The notes under the pieces were generated by a model that did not search any database, was not told where the DNA came from, and worked only from the letters and a program-made list of their open reading frames with translations. The translations under genes and the position numbers were made by a program. A stretch of 64,000 nucleotides of DNA from Urbifossiella limnaea (GTDB lineage: Bacteria > Planctomycetota > Planctomycetia > Gemmatales > Gemmataceae), in contig NZ_CP036273.1 in NCBI RefSeq assembly GCF_007747215.1, positions 6,308,322-6,372,321 of the forward strand, read 5' to 3'. How positions within the stretch are numbered: the first letter of the stretch is position 1; each line of letters begins with the position of its first letter. Positions 1-9,022 of this stretch are shown here, in pieces.

Positions 1-972
1 GAACACCATCAGCGCCGTGTTCTGGTTCACCAGCACCCGCTCGGTGATGTTCGTGATCCAGCTGTCGGTGCCGAGCTCGACGTACCCGACCAGGGCGTGC
101 ATCACGTACAGGAACAAGATCAGGATGCTGCCGAACGCGAACCGGGTGGCGCCGGCGTAGGCCAGCCACACGGCGCCGGCCCCGGCCCACCCGAGCCACG
201 CCGGGAACTCGACGTTCACCGCCTTGCTGATCATCGGCAGGATCTGCGTGTTCAGCGTCAGCCCGAACAGCCCGACGGCGGCGGCGACGCCGACCATGCC
301 GATCGTCCCCATCTGGTCGGGCATCGACACCCCGGCGGTGTCGGCCTCGGACCGCGGGAAGGGGCGGTTGAACATCATCAGCCCGTACGCCAGCACCGGC
401 ACCAGGAACACGCCGAGCTTGTACTCCCAGCGGATCGTCTCGCCCGAGTAGTTGAACCCGAGCAGGATGACGGCCCCGAGGATGAGCCCGAGCGGCCAGC
501 CGGCGTGGAGGATGTTCAGCCAGTGCGTCTTGTTCTTCGGGAACAGCGTGGCGGTGAGCGGGTTGATGACCGCCTCACAGGTGCCGTTGCCGAACGCGAA
601 CAGCCACATGCCGAGGTTCAGGCACGTGAACGCGGCGGTCTTGCCGTAGGCGTTGTAGACCGGGGTGGCGGCGAACGTGAGGATGGCCGACGAGGCGTGG
701 AGCAGGAAGGCGACGGCCATGAGCCGGCCGTACCCGAACCGGTCGGCGAGGAAGCTGAAGAAGATGATGGCGAGCCCGAAGCCCCACAGGCCGCCGCCGT
801 TGATGGTGCCGAGTTCGGCCTGGGTGAAGCCGAACTGCTGCCCCCAGTCTTTCACGATCGCCCCGCGGACGGAGAACCCGATGCCGGCGGCGATGAGGGT
901 GGCGAAACTCGCCCAGAACAGGATGCGGTCGTTCAGGCTCGGCCGGTCGGCCGAGCGGGTGGCGCCGTTCAC
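1..972 (-). CDS. MFS transporter, 3' end cut by window edge
   Basis: This is a major facilitator superfamily permease of the inner membrane; the substrate is unknown. The visible 324 residues start at a GTG with a GGAG box 7 bases upstream. They contain repeated hydrophobic spans, for example FGLAIIFFSFLADRFGYGR (an MFS loop 2-3-like DRFGYGR motif) near residues 68-86, and further segments through LGLILGAVILLGF. The protein continues past base 1, so the last membrane segments are missing. It is transcribed divergently from the PPIase gene at 1261. The MFS call is firm; substrate class cannot be told. Confidence 0.85.
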   Translation of the reverse strand, partial: MNGATRSADRPSLNDRILFWASFATLIAAGIGFSVRGAIVKDWGQQFGFTQAELGTINGGGLWGFGLAIIFFSFLADRFGYGRLMAVAFLLHASSAILTFAATPVYNAYGKTAAFTCLNLGMWLFAFGNGTCEAVINPLTATLFPKNKTHWLNILHAGWPLGLILGAVILLGFNYSGETIRWEYKLGVFLVPVLAYGLMMFNRPFPRSEADTAGVSMPDQMGTIGMVGVAAAVGLFGLTLNTQILPMISKAVNVEFPAWLGWAGAGAVWLAYAGATRFAFGSILILFLYVMHALVGYVELGTDSWITNITERVLVNQNTALMVF

Positions 973-1116
973 GAAACGACTCCGGGGGGAGGGTGGGGGT
1001 GCGTGGTAAAGCGGCGAGTATAACCGCGGGTGCCCGTGAGTGTTTACGAAAAACCCGGTGGGTGGGCGAGTTACCGACGGGAGCGAAAACCCGGCGTCGC
1101 GCGTGACAGGTGAACA

Positions 1117-1144
1117 AATGTAAACTACGTCTTGGTAGAGTCAA
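1117..1144 (-). promoter_or_regulatory. Putative sigma-70 promoter for the MFS gene
   Basis: On the minus strand a TTGACT -35 box (1144-1139) and a TACATT -10 box (1122-1117) are separated by 16 bases. It would give a leader of about 140 bases to the GTG at 972. The rest of the 976-1260 gap shows only an imperfect repeat of GAAAACCCGG. Matched by eye only. Confidence 0.4.
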
Positions 1145-1260
1145 GGAATTCTGTTCACCCGCCTCACCGACCGCCAGCGAGCGACGCTTCCCCCTTGCAC
1201 CCGCCGGCCGCCGCGGTATACCCGGGCCTCCCGAACTTCTGCCGCCGAGGACGCGTGGGC

Positions 1261-2451
1261 ATGGACGCCACAGCCCGGTTCCGCCGCACGCTCGGCCTCG
1301 TCGCGCTGCTCGCCGGCTGTCAGGCCGCCGCCGCCGACCGCCCCGTCGGCCGCGCCCAGAGCCCCGACGGCCCGCTGCCCCCCGTTGCGCCACTCGCCCC
1401 GGCCGCCCCCGTCGCCCCGGCCGCCCAGCCCGCCTCATTCACCGCGCCGCCGGTCAAGGCGGCCGCCGCGGCCCTCGCCGGCGACCCGCGCATCAAGGTC
1501 GTCGCGCTCGTCGGCCTGCGCAACACCGTCACCGAACAAGAGGTGTGGGAGGCGGCCCGGCAGCGCGTGCAGGACTACATCAACGTCGTGGACGGCCCCG
1601 GCGGCAAGCAGACGGTCGTGAAGGACGACGCGAAGGCGAAGGAAGTTTACAACGACGAGCTGAAGCGGATCGTGGAGCGCGAGCTGGTGCTGGAGGAGAT
1701 GGAGGCGAAGCTCAAGAAGGCGGGCAAGGCGGCGGTGATGGACGACATCAAGGACTTCGCCGGCAAGCTCGCCGACCGCAAGCTGCGCGACTTCAAGAGC
1801 CGCACTAAGGCCAAGACCGACGACGACTTCCGCGCCGCGCTGGCCGTGATGGGCCTGACGCCGGGCGTGGTGAAGCGGCAGATCGAGCGGCAGGTGATGG
1901 CCGACGAGTACGTCCGCAACAGCCTGAAGGACCGCGGCCGGACGGTGAGCCTGGGCGACGTGCGCCGGTACTACGACGAGCACCCGGACGAGTACTCGCG
2001 GCCCGAGGCAGTGGCGTGGCAGCACATCTTCATCAGCGCCGCCCGCTTCCCGACGCGCGAGGCCGCCCGCCAGCACGCCGAGAAGGTGCGCGCCGAGGCG
2101 GCGGCCGGCGCGAACTTCGAGGCGCTGTGCAAGCAGCACGACCACGGCATCGCGGCGAACCAGCGGGCCGAAGGCGTGGGCCACAAGCGCGGCGAGATCC
2201 AGCCGGCGGAGCTGGAGCCGGTGGTGCTGGCGACGCCGGCCGGCGGCGTGGCGGCGGTGGTGGAGACGCCGCCGGGGTACCACATCGCCAAGGTGGCGAC
2301 GCGGCAGGAGGCGGGCCGGCTGCCGTTCACGGTGCAGGTGCAGGACGACATCCGCGAGAAGCTGATGCGGAAGATGCAGGAGGCGGAGTACAAGCGGATC
2401 GTGGGCGAGTTGTGGCAGCGCGGCGTGGTCCACTTCATCTCCACCCCGTGA
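1261..2451 (+). CDS. Lipoprotein peptidyl-prolyl isomerase, SurA/parvulin-like
   Basis: Predicted periplasmic folding factor of 396 residues. The ATG at 1261 is chosen because it begins a good lipoprotein signal, with lipobox LLAGC at Cys20; a longer in-frame start lacks one. A Pro/Ala-rich linker (about 25-65) is followed by a charged helical SurA-N-like region (about 100-235) and a parvulin-type rotamase domain (about 255-365), with AWQHIFI and PPGYHIAKV matching parvulin core strands. The family isomerises prolyl bonds in exported proteins. It stands alone, followed by a hairpin terminator. Confidence 0.85.
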   Translation: MDATARFRRTLGLVALLAGCQAAAADRPVGRAQSPDGPLPPVAPLAPAAPVAPAAQPASFTAPPVKAAAAALAGDPRIKVVALVGLRNTVTEQEVWEAARQRVQDYINVVDGPGGKQTVVKDDAKAKEVYNDELKRIVERELVLEEMEAKLKKAGKAAVMDDIKDFAGKLADRKLRDFKSRTKAKTDDDFRAALAVMGLTPGVVKRQIERQVMADEYVRNSLKDRGRTVSLGDVRRYYDEHPDEYSRPEAVAWQHIFISAARFPTREAARQHAEKVRAEAAAGANFEALCKQHDHGIAANQRAEGVGHKRGEIQPAELEPVVLATPAGGVAAVVETPPGYHIAKVATRQEAGRLPFTVQVQDDIREKLMRKMQEAEYKRIVGELWQRGVVHFISTP

Positions 2452-2531
2452 CACCGGTCGTGGTGACGGGGATTTGTGCGTCCGTCACCCCCTGCCCCTT
2501 CCCGCACACATGTGTCTAATTTTATGCACAA

Positions 2532-2553
2532 GGCGGGGGCATGAGCCCCCGCC
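2532..2553 (+). terminator. Stem-loop terminator after the PPIase gene
   Basis: GGCGGGGGC and GCCCCCGCC form a 9-bp stem with loop ATGA, followed by AGTCGCATTTT. It lies 80 bases after the stop. The remaining gap to 2691 is relatively AT-rich and probably holds the next promoter. Confidence 0.6.
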
Positions 2554-2691
2554 AGTCGCATTTTAAGTTCAAACTCCAAAATCGTTTACGGCTTTCCAAC
2601 CGCATTTTTGCAGGTCAAGGGTGTCCGTCGAAGTTGTGTCGGATAACAATGGGGGGGTCGCCCGGAACCCCCTCACGGAAAGAGCACCCTG

Positions 2692-3222
2692 ATGACGGTT
2701 CGCGCCCTCCTCGCCCTCGCCCTCCTGACCGCCCTCACCCTCGACTCCGAAGCCGGCCCGTTCCGCCGGCGGTCGCAGCCGAGTTCACCGGCCCCCAGCT
2801 ACCAACCCACCTACCAACCCCCCTACCAACCCCCCTACCAACCCGCCTCGGTGGAATCCGTCACGAGCACGAGTCACTACACGCCGATCGCGGCGACCGA
2901 CTCCGTGAGCGGCGACGGGCTCGACGAGGTGAACGCCCTCCGCGCCGCGCGCGGGCTGCGGCCGTTCGCCCGTGACGCGGCGCTGACGGAAGGTGCCCGC
3001 GCGTGTGCCGCGGCCCGTGCGGCGCGCTTCCAGTTCGGCCACACGTCGAACGACTTCGCGTTCCTGCCGCCGGGTGCGGCGGCGAGCGCGGCCGGCTGCG
3101 CCGCCTACCCGGCGTCCTACGGGTGGATGAGCTGCTGCGTGTACGACGGCGGCACCACCGCCGGCGCCGCGTGGGTGGCCGGCGCCGACGGCAAGCGCTA
3201 CATGCAGCTGTTCGTGCGCTAA
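2692..3222 (+). CDS. Secreted CAP/SCP-like domain protein
   Basis: A 176-residue exported protein. Residues 1-21 form a signal peptide (MTVRALLALALLTALTLDSEA). A low-complexity linker follows with three near-identical YQPPYQP-type units at about 38-52. The rest (about 80-176) resembles a CAP domain: EVNALRAARGLRPF, then ALTEGARACAAARA, FGHTSNDFAF and a Cys-rich GWMSCCVYDGG stretch. CAP proteins are secreted and of mixed function. The His/Glu pattern of classical CAP sites is not complete, so activity is uncertain. Monocistronic. Confidence 0.6.
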   Translation: MTVRALLALALLTALTLDSEAGPFRRRSQPSSPAPSYQPTYQPPYQPPYQPASVESVTSTSHYTPIAATDSVSGDGLDEVNALRAARGLRPFARDAALTEGARACAAARAARFQFGHTSNDFAFLPPGAAASAAGCAAYPASYGWMSCCVYDGGTTAGAAWVAGADGKRYMQLFVR

Positions 3223-3265
3223 CGGGATCGGCGAGCCGGGGCCGGACGCCCCCGGCTCGCCAACA

Positions 3266-4438
3266 TCACATCTTCTGCACGGGCGGGATCGGCCCCTTCG
3301 CCCCGCCCCAGTCCGTCGGCCGGTAGCGGATGTCCAAGTGCGGCGTCTCCACCCGCACGCCGCCGCGGTGCTTACTCGTCATCACCGCGTCCAGCACGCC
3401 GGTCGTCAGCAGCGTCCGCTCCACCGGGTACGGGGCGTGGCCCGTGCGGACCAGCGAGTCGATCGCCTTCGTCAACTCGGCGAAGTGCGCGAACGGGTCG
3501 GGCTGTTGCAGGTAGAACTGGCACGCCACCGGGTCGCGGCCGCGGACCTGGCCGGCGAACACGAACGCCCCGCCGTCGCCCTCGTGGACCCAGCCGTTGG
3601 GCATCACCACGAACGCCCGGAACCCGTCGCGGTACTCCACCTCGAACGTCCCCGCGTCGCGCGCCTTCGCCGTCAGGTCGCGGACGTCGCCCTGCGCGTG
3701 CGCGGGGACGCGCCGCAGGCCCGCTTCGAGCAGCGGCTTCGTCCAGGCGTGGCGGTCGAGTGCGGCCCACATCGCCGGCCCGGTGTGGCACGTCACCGCG
3801 CTCACGCCCGTCTCCTCGCGGCCGCGGCGCTCGACCATGCACTGCAACCCTTCAAGCGCGTGGAAGCCGTACCCCTCGAACGGGCCGTAGCCGATCTGCA
3901 CGGCGCCGACCAAATCACAGCCGCGCGGCAGTTCCAGCTCGGGCTTGCGCCAGGTCACGGGGATGCTCGATCCCGCGAGGAACGGCACCATCAGCCGGCG
4001 GGCGGTGTCGTACATCCACTTCGCGTCGTCCCACGTCGCCGCGAGGTGCTTGTCGTTGAACACCGGCACCGACTTCTTGGTGCGCTCGAAAACGGCAGCG
4101 ATTTCCGCGAAGAAGCGGCGGCGCGGGTAGAGGAGCTGGCCGCGGTCGTTGGTCGGGTACTGGCCGTGCTCACCGATCGACAGCACGCCGTCCACGGCGA
4201 GCGTGTCGGTGCCGAGGGTGAGTGCTTCGCTCACGGTGTTGCAGATGCGGAAGCCGTGGCGCTTCGCCAGCTCGCGGCTCATGTCGGTCTTGGGCACCTG
4301 GTCGGTGACGAGCGACACGAGTTGCAGGTCGGGGCGGGTGCCGTCGGGGTAGCCGCCGAGGAGGTTGCGGAGGATGACGTCGGCGTGCGACCACCGACGG
4401 TACTCGGTGACGACCGCGGCGACCTTCTTCGGGGGCAT
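3266..4438 (-). CDS. Conserved hypothetical protein downstream of DUF1501
   Basis: A 390-residue soluble protein beginning MPPKKVAAVVTEYRRWSHAD, which looks like the first strand and helix of a Rossmann-like fold. I do not recognise a named domain. The reading frame is long and free of interruptions, and it starts 20 bases after the DUF1501 stop on the same strand, so it is probably the last gene of the DUF1501/PSD1 operon. No signal peptide or membrane segment is seen. Function unknown. Confidence 0.8.
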   Translation of the reverse strand: MPPKKVAAVVTEYRRWSHADVILRNLLGGYPDGTRPDLQLVSLVTDQVPKTDMSRELAKRHGFRICNTVSEALTLGTDTLAVDGVLSIGEHGQYPTNDRGQLLYPRRRFFAEIAAVFERTKKSVPVFNDKHLAATWDDAKWMYDTARRLMVPFLAGSSIPVTWRKPELELPRGCDLVGAVQIGYGPFEGYGFHALEGLQCMVERRGREETGVSAVTCHTGPAMWAALDRHAWTKPLLEAGLRRVPAHAQGDVRDLTAKARDAGTFEVEYRDGFRAFVVMPNGWVHEGDGGAFVFAGQVRGRDPVACQFYLQQPDPFAHFAELTKAIDSLVRTGHAPYPVERTLLTTGVLDAVMTSKHRGGVRVETPHLDIRYRPTDWGGAKGPIPPVQKM

Positions 4439-4458
4439 GGGGGCTCCACAGTGCCGGG

Positions 4459-5889
4459 TCAGGCGATGATCGCGCGGATCGGCGCGCCGTGGTCGATGTC
4501 CAGCCGCTTCCGGCCCGGCACCTCCAGCCGCCGGCTGTCGAGGCCGAGCTGGTGCAGGATCGTGGCGTGCACGTCGGTCACGTAGTGGCGGTCCTCGACG
4601 GCGTGGAAGCCGATCTCGTCCGTCGCCCCGTGGACGACGCCGCCCTTCAGCCCGCCGCCGGCCAGCGCCACGCTGAACCCGTAGACGTGGTGGTCGCGGC
4701 CGTCCGCGCCCTGCGTGCCGGGCGTGCGGCCGAACTCGGTGGCGAACACCACCATGGTGTCGCGCAACAACCCCGTCCGCTTCAGGTCGGCGAGCAGCCC
4801 GGCGACGGGCTTGTCCACCGCGAGGCAGTTGCGCTGGTGGTTCGCCTTCAGGCCGCCGTGCGCGTCCCACACGCCGGCGCCGCCGGCGCCGTGCTGCACC
4901 TGGATGAAGCGGACGCCGCGCTCGACCAGCCGCCGGGCCGCGAGCATCTGCATGCCGAACTCGCGCGTCTCGGCGCGGTCGATGCCGTACAGCTTCTTCG
5001 TCTCCTCCGTCTCGGCCGCGAAGTTCAGCACCTCCGGCAGCGACCGCTGCATGCGGAAGGCCAGCTCGTAGCTCCGCACCCGCGCGTCGAGCGCCGGGTC
5101 GGCCGGGTACTCGACGCCGCGGAGCCGGTTCAGCCGCTCGGTGAGCGCGAAGCCGGCCCGCTGTTCGGCTTCCGTGATCGGGCCTTCCGGTCGGCCGTAG
5201 TCGAGCGGGTTGGCGGGATCGACGCGGACCGGCACGGCGTCGTGGGCGGGGCCGAGGTAGTGGCCGTCCTTGAGGTTCCAGTACTCGCGGCGGCCCATGC
5301 TGACGAACTGCGGCAGGTTGTCGTTGAGCGACCCGAGGCCGTAGTGGACCCACGCCCCGAGCGTCGGGTACTCGCCGTCGAGCATGTGCCGGCCGGTGTG
5401 GAACTGCGTCTGGGCGCCGTGGTTGTCGTCCGTCGTCCACATGGAGCGGACGACGGCGAGGTCGTCGGCCCGGTCGCGGAGGTGCGGCAGCCAGTCGCTG
5501 ACCTCGATGCCGGACTGCCCGCCGCGGGCCGAGCCCACTTGCAGCGGGTAGAGGCGGTTGCGCTGCTGGCCGTTGGCGTCGTTGACGACGGTGACGCGGT
5601 TGAGGGCGAGCTTCGCGGGGTTCTGCGTGTCGGCGAACGGCGTCTCGGCGATGGTCTTGCCGGCGTACTTCGTGAGCATCGGCTTGGGGTCGAACGTCTC
5701 CATGTGGGACACGCCGCCGTTCATGAACAGCCAGATGACGGACTTGGCCTTGGGGGTGAAGTGCGGCCGGCCGGTGGGCGGCGCCCACGGCGCGGCGGGG
5801 TCGGCGCGGCCGTCGCGGTGGAGCATGGCGGCGAGGGCGAGGCCGGTGAACCCGTGGCCGAGGTCGGCGAGGAACGCGCGGCGGTGCAT
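4459..5889 (-). CDS. DUF1501 family protein (Tat-exported sulfatase-like)
   Basis: A 476-residue member of the planctomycetal DUF1501 family, distantly related to alkaline phosphatase/sulfatase folds. Start ATG 5889 is chosen for its GGAG box and because it opens a Tat-type leader ([12 protein letters not shown]). Family landmarks are [20 protein letters not shown] near residue 60, [13 protein letters not shown] near 310 and ATEFGRTPG near 375. DUF1501 proteins are usually encoded with PSD1 proteins, here the gene at 6442-8820. The pair is commonly linked to polysaccharide use, but the reaction is not established. Confidence 0.92.
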   Translation of the reverse strand: MHRRAFLADLGHGFTGLALAAMLHRDGRADPAAPWAPPTGRPHFTPKAKSVIWLFMNGGVSHMETFDPKPMLTKYAGKTIAETPFADTQNPAKLALNRVTVVNDANGQQRNRLYPLQVGSARGGQSGIEVSDWLPHLRDRADDLAVVRSMWTTDDNHGAQTQFHTGRHMLDGEYPTLGAWVHYGLGSLNDNLPQFVSMGRREYWNLKDGHYLGPAHDAVPVRVDPANPLDYGRPEGPITEAEQRAGFALTERLNRLRGVEYPADPALDARVRSYELAFRMQRSLPEVLNFAAETEETKKLYGIDRAETREFGMQMLAARRLVERGVRFIQVQHGAGGAGVWDAHGGLKANHQRNCLAVDKPVAGLLADLKRTGLLRDTMVVFATEFGRTPGTQGADGRDHHVYGFSVALAGGGLKGGVVHGATDEIGFHAVEDRHYVTDVHATILHQLGLDSRRLEVPGRKRLDIDHGAPIRAIIA

Positions 5890-5909
5890 GAGAGGCGCTC
5901 CGGAGGATA

Positions 5910-6422
5910 GCCGCAAAAAAGCACAAAAGACACAAAAAGGAAGACCACAAAATTCAGGTCGCGGACAGCGATTCGGACATCACGTACTTCTTGACAAAGA
6001 ATCGCGGGGCGCCGAAGTTCACGAACAGGCCGTGTTCGAGCCGCGACGAGCGAAGGTAGCCGAGGAGCTGGGCGACGTGCTCGTCGGTCGTCGTCCGCAC
6101 CGCCTTCGACTCGACTACCAGAATTCCTTCGACGAGGAGGTCGGCGAAGAAGTCGCCGAGGGGTGTCCCGTCCTCGTCGTACACGTCGATCGGGCGCTGC
6201 GTTTCGACGTGGAGCCCCTGCTTACGAAGTCGGTGCGCCAACCCACGCTCGTAAACCTTCTCCTGGTGTCCGTTCTTGAGGTACGAGTGGAGCGCGAACC
6301 CAGTTTCGCGGACGATGTCGCACAGCTCGAAGACCGTCCCCCACGGCTTCATGGCTCCCCCCTCCGTTCCTGTCTTAACCCTCTTGGTCTTCCTTTTTGT
6401 GTCTTATGTGCCTTTTTGCGGC
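5910..6422. mobile_element. GxxExxY cassette bounded by 38-bp inverted repeats
   Basis: A 513-bp unit. Left arm 5910-5947 and right arm 6385-6422 are inverted copies matching at 36 of 38 positions. The arms are A-rich with a loose 8-9-base period of ACAAAA units, unlike the GC-rich surroundings. Between them lies only the GxxExxY gene. The unit fills the space between the PSD1 stop and the DUF1501 ribosome-binding site, so it appears inserted into a pre-existing operon. No target duplication is visible at the outer edges, which argues against a classical DDE transposon. Confidence 0.65.
5954..6352 (-). CDS. GxxExxY protein (PD-(D/E)XK-like)
   Basis: A 132-residue protein with the diagnostic GxxExxY motif (GHQEKVY, residues 28-34), a [19 protein letters not shown] core (about 68-86) that fits the D-xnn-ExK pattern of PD-(D/E)XK folds, and a [18 protein letters not shown] tail (about 96-113) typical of the family. 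The start has a strong GGAGG box. Family members are often multicopy and their role is unknown. It lies inside the operon between PSD1 and DUF1501, flanked by inverted repeats. Confidence 0.9.
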   Translation of the reverse strand: MKPWGTVFELCDIVRETGFALHSYLKNGHQEKVYERGLAHRLRKQGLHVETQRPIDVYDEDGTPLGDFFADLLVEGILVVESKAVRTTTDEHVAQLLGYLRSSRLEHGLFVNFGAPRFFVKKYVMSESLSAT

Positions 6423-6441
6423 CAACCGGCTTGCTCCGCTA

Positions 6442-8820
6442 TCACCTCACGGTGACGAAGTCGTTGTGGTTCACCAGCGCCTGCACGAGCAGCGCCCGCG
6501 CCCGGCGGGTGCGCTCGGCCGGGGCGCCGCCGTTCGCGGCCCGCAGCTCGGCCAGCCCCTCGACGCACGCCGTCAACTCGGCCGCGCTCGGCGTCGTGCC
6601 CAGCACCGTCTCGAACGCCGCCGTCACAAACGCCGCGTCGTCGGCCGCGGGGATGCGCCCGGCGATCTTCCCCGCCGCGCCGATGGCGAAGCCGCTGTTC
6701 CACAGCGCCAGCGCCTGCTGCGGCACCACGCTCTCGGTGCGGCGGTAGCAGTCCAGCACGTTGGCGTCGTCGAAGATCGACAGCAGCTTGTGGTGGTCGT
6801 TGTGCGACTGGAAGAAGTACATCGCCCGCCGCCGGCTCGTGTCCTGCTCGGCCAGCGGGATCGGCGGACCGCCGCGCGTCAGGTCCAGTTCTCCGCTCAG
6901 GTGCAAGAGGCTGTCGCGGATCGTCTGCGCCGTCATCCGCGTCGGGTTCATGCGCCACAGCTTGCGGTTCTCGGGGTCCGCCGCGGCGCTCGCCTCCGCC
7001 CCCTTCGCCGAGGAGGACAGGCGGTACACGCCCGACGTGACGACGACGCGGTGGAGGTGCTTGAACGACCAGCCGTGCTCCATGAAGTCGGCGGCGAGCC
7101 AGTCGAGCAACTCGGGGTGGGTCGGGGCGGTGCCCTTGCGGCCGAAGTCGAACACCGTCGGCACCAGCGGCTGACCGACGTGCCGCAGCCAGACGTGGTT
7201 CACGACCACGCGGGCCGTCAGCGGGTTGCTGCGGTCCGTCAGCCAGCGGGCGAGCGCGGTGCGGCGGCCGGTGCTCGTGGTCGGGTACGGCCGGGCCTTC
7301 GCGGCGGCGTCGGTGTCCAGGTTCGACTCGCGGGTGCGGACGGCGCCGGGGAAGCGCTGCGCCAGTGCCGGCGGCGGCACTGTGCCGGCCTTCGCGTGCC
7401 CCTCGAACTCGCGCGCCGCGGCGAGCGCGTCGTCGGCCGCCTTTGTGGCCTTCTCCAGCGCCAGGACCACGCCGAGCGACGGCCCGCCGACCACCGCTTG
7501 CGCCTTCGCCGCGGCGCGCGCTCGCAGCTTCGCGGCGTCCGCCGCGGCCGACGCCTTCGCCACGTGCGCGGCGGCGATGTCGGGCCGCAGCCCCGGCTGC
7601 ACCGCCAGCAGCGGCAGCTTCACCGGCTCGATCGTCAGCCCGGTCGGCGCCAGGAAGCGCGGTAGGCCCGGCTCGACGACGCGGGTCTTGTCAGGGGTGC
7701 GCTCGTCGCCGCGGACGTGGAACGGCGTCTTGGCGTCGGGGTTGGCGTCGAACGCCCGCGCCAGCCCGGCCTTCACCTCGTCGAGGTCGGGCGTCAGGTC
7801 GGTGCGGAGCTGGTACGGCTCGAACACGGCGCGAAGGCGGTAGTAGTCCGTCTGCGTCACCGGGTCGTACTTGTGGTCGTGGCACTTGGCGCAGTTCGTC
7901 GTCAGCCCCATCAGCCCCTTGCCGGTGTGCTCGACCACCTCGTCGAGCCACGTCGTGCGGTTGAACAGGAAGTACGGCCGGGCCAGGTAGCCGGTGGCGC
8001 GGAGCTTCAGCGGGTCGGTCGGGTACAGCTCGTCGGCGGCGAGCATCTGGCGGACCATCTCGTCGTAGCCCACGTCGGCGGCGAACGCCTCCACGGCCCA
8101 GTCGCGCCACCGCCACACGTGCCGCTGACTGTTGCGGAGCTCGGCCCCGAGCCCCCACCAGTCGGAGTAGCGCCAGATGTCCAGGAAGTGCCGCGCCCAA
8201 CGCTCGCCGTACTGCGGCGACGCCAGGAGTTCATCGACGACGCGCTCGTAGGCGTCGGGGCGGGCGTCGGTCTCGAAGGCGGCTTGCTGCGCGGGCGTCG
8301 GCGGGAGACCGATCAAATCCAGGTAAACGCGCCGCAGCAGGACGCGCTTGTCGGCGGGGCCGACGGGAGTGAGCTTGCCCCGGCCGGCGACCACGAAGGC
8401 GTCGATCGGGTTGCCCGCGGCCGGCGGCGTCGGCTTCACGACGGGTCGGAACGCCCAGTGGTCGCGCGGGTCGGGCTCGGGGCGGTCGTCGGCGGGCACC
8501 TTCGCCCCGCCGTCGATCCACGCCCGCAGCTTCGCCACCTGCTCGGCCGTGAGCGCGTGCCCCTCCGGCGGCATCCGCGTGTCGTCGGTCGCGGTCACCC
8601 GCGCGATCAACTCGCTTCCCGCGGCCTTCCCGGGAACGACGGCGCCGGCGGCGGTCATGGCGGCGCCGGTGTCGAGGCGGAGTTTGGCCTTCTGTTGCAG
8701 GACGCCGTGGCAGGCGTAGCAGCGCTCGCGGAGGAGCGGCTGCACGTCCTTGCGGTAGTCCTGGGCGACGGCCGGCGACGCGGCGGCGAGCAGCGCCAGG
8801 GCGGCGAGGGGAGTCCGCAT
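6442..8820 (-). CDS. PSD1 protein: cytochrome C plus DUF1549 and DUF1553
   Basis: A 792-residue planctomycete PSD1 protein. It has a signal peptide (residues 1-20), a PSCyt1 haem motif CYACH at Cys34/Cys37, DUF1549 (about 150-360, ending in a second CxxCH, CAKCH, and CHDHKYDP), and DUF1553 (about 560-775, with ALARWLTD, NRLWLRH-like VNHVWLRHVGQPLV and VVTSGVYRLSS). Start ATG 8820 is preferred because it gives the signal peptide directly; a longer in-frame start does not. It is the first gene of the operon with the DUF1501 gene. Presumed periplasmic redox protein of carbohydrate metabolism. Confidence 0.92.
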   Translation of the reverse strand: MRTPLAALALLAAASPAVAQDYRKDVQPLLRERCYACHGVLQQKAKLRLDTGAAMTAAGAVVPGKAAGSELIARVTATDDTRMPPEGHALTAEQVAKLRAWIDGGAKVPADDRPEPDPRDHWAFRPVVKPTPPAAGNPIDAFVVAGRGKLTPVGPADKRVLLRRVYLDLIGLPPTPAQQAAFETDARPDAYERVVDELLASPQYGERWARHFLDIWRYSDWWGLGAELRNSQRHVWRWRDWAVEAFAADVGYDEMVRQMLAADELYPTDPLKLRATGYLARPYFLFNRTTWLDEVVEHTGKGLMGLTTNCAKCHDHKYDPVTQTDYYRLRAVFEPYQLRTDLTPDLDEVKAGLARAFDANPDAKTPFHVRGDERTPDKTRVVEPGLPRFLAPTGLTIEPVKLPLLAVQPGLRPDIAAAHVAKASAAADAAKLRARAAAKAQAVVGGPSLGVVLALEKATKAADDALAAAREFEGHAKAGTVPPPALAQRFPGAVRTRESNLDTDAAAKARPYPTTSTGRRTALARWLTDRSNPLTARVVVNHVWLRHVGQPLVPTVFDFGRKGTAPTHPELLDWLAADFMEHGWSFKHLHRVVVTSGVYRLSSSAKGAEASAAADPENRKLWRMNPTRMTAQTIRDSLLHLSGELDLTRGGPPIPLAEQDTSRRRAMYFFQSHNDHHKLLSIFDDANVLDCYRRTESVVPQQALALWNSGFAIGAAGKIAGRIPAADDAAFVTAAFETVLGTTPSAAELTACVEGLAELRAANGGAPAERTRRARALLVQALVNHNDFVTVR

Positions 8821-8911
8821 GGGGCGGGTCCGGGGCGGACGGGCGCGGGAGGAAGGCTGTGGTGTAGCGTAAGCGGGCGCGGGGACGGGTGCAAGGCGCG
8901 AATGCGTGTGG

Positions 8912-8989
8912 CGGAGCCCCGAAGGGGCGTCAGCCAATAGCCCAGGGCTTGCGCCCTGGGCTATTGGCTACCGCCCCTTCGGGGCTCCG
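8912..8989. repeat. Nested long palindrome between E1 alpha and PSD1 genes
   Basis: Outer arms 8912-8929 and 8972-8989 are perfect 18-bp inverted copies. An inner stem of 16 bases, 8932-8947 with 8954-8969, closes on a short loop. It follows the E1 alpha stop and precedes the PSD1 start, both minus-strand. It could terminate the upstream gene or be an interspersed palindromic repeat. Confidence 0.7.
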
Positions 8990-9022
8990 GACCAGACGCC
9001 GGAAGCACCAAGCCGCAGGCAC

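Noticed and set aside
2634-2650. A sequence strikingly like the lac operator (TTGTGTCGGATAACAAT)
   Set aside because: One copy, no LacI-family gene nearby, and the following gene is a CAP-like protein. A chance match is more likely.
5900-6432. Target-site duplication flanking the GxxExxY cassette
   Set aside because: The bases outside the two arms (GGATA before, CAACC after) do not match.
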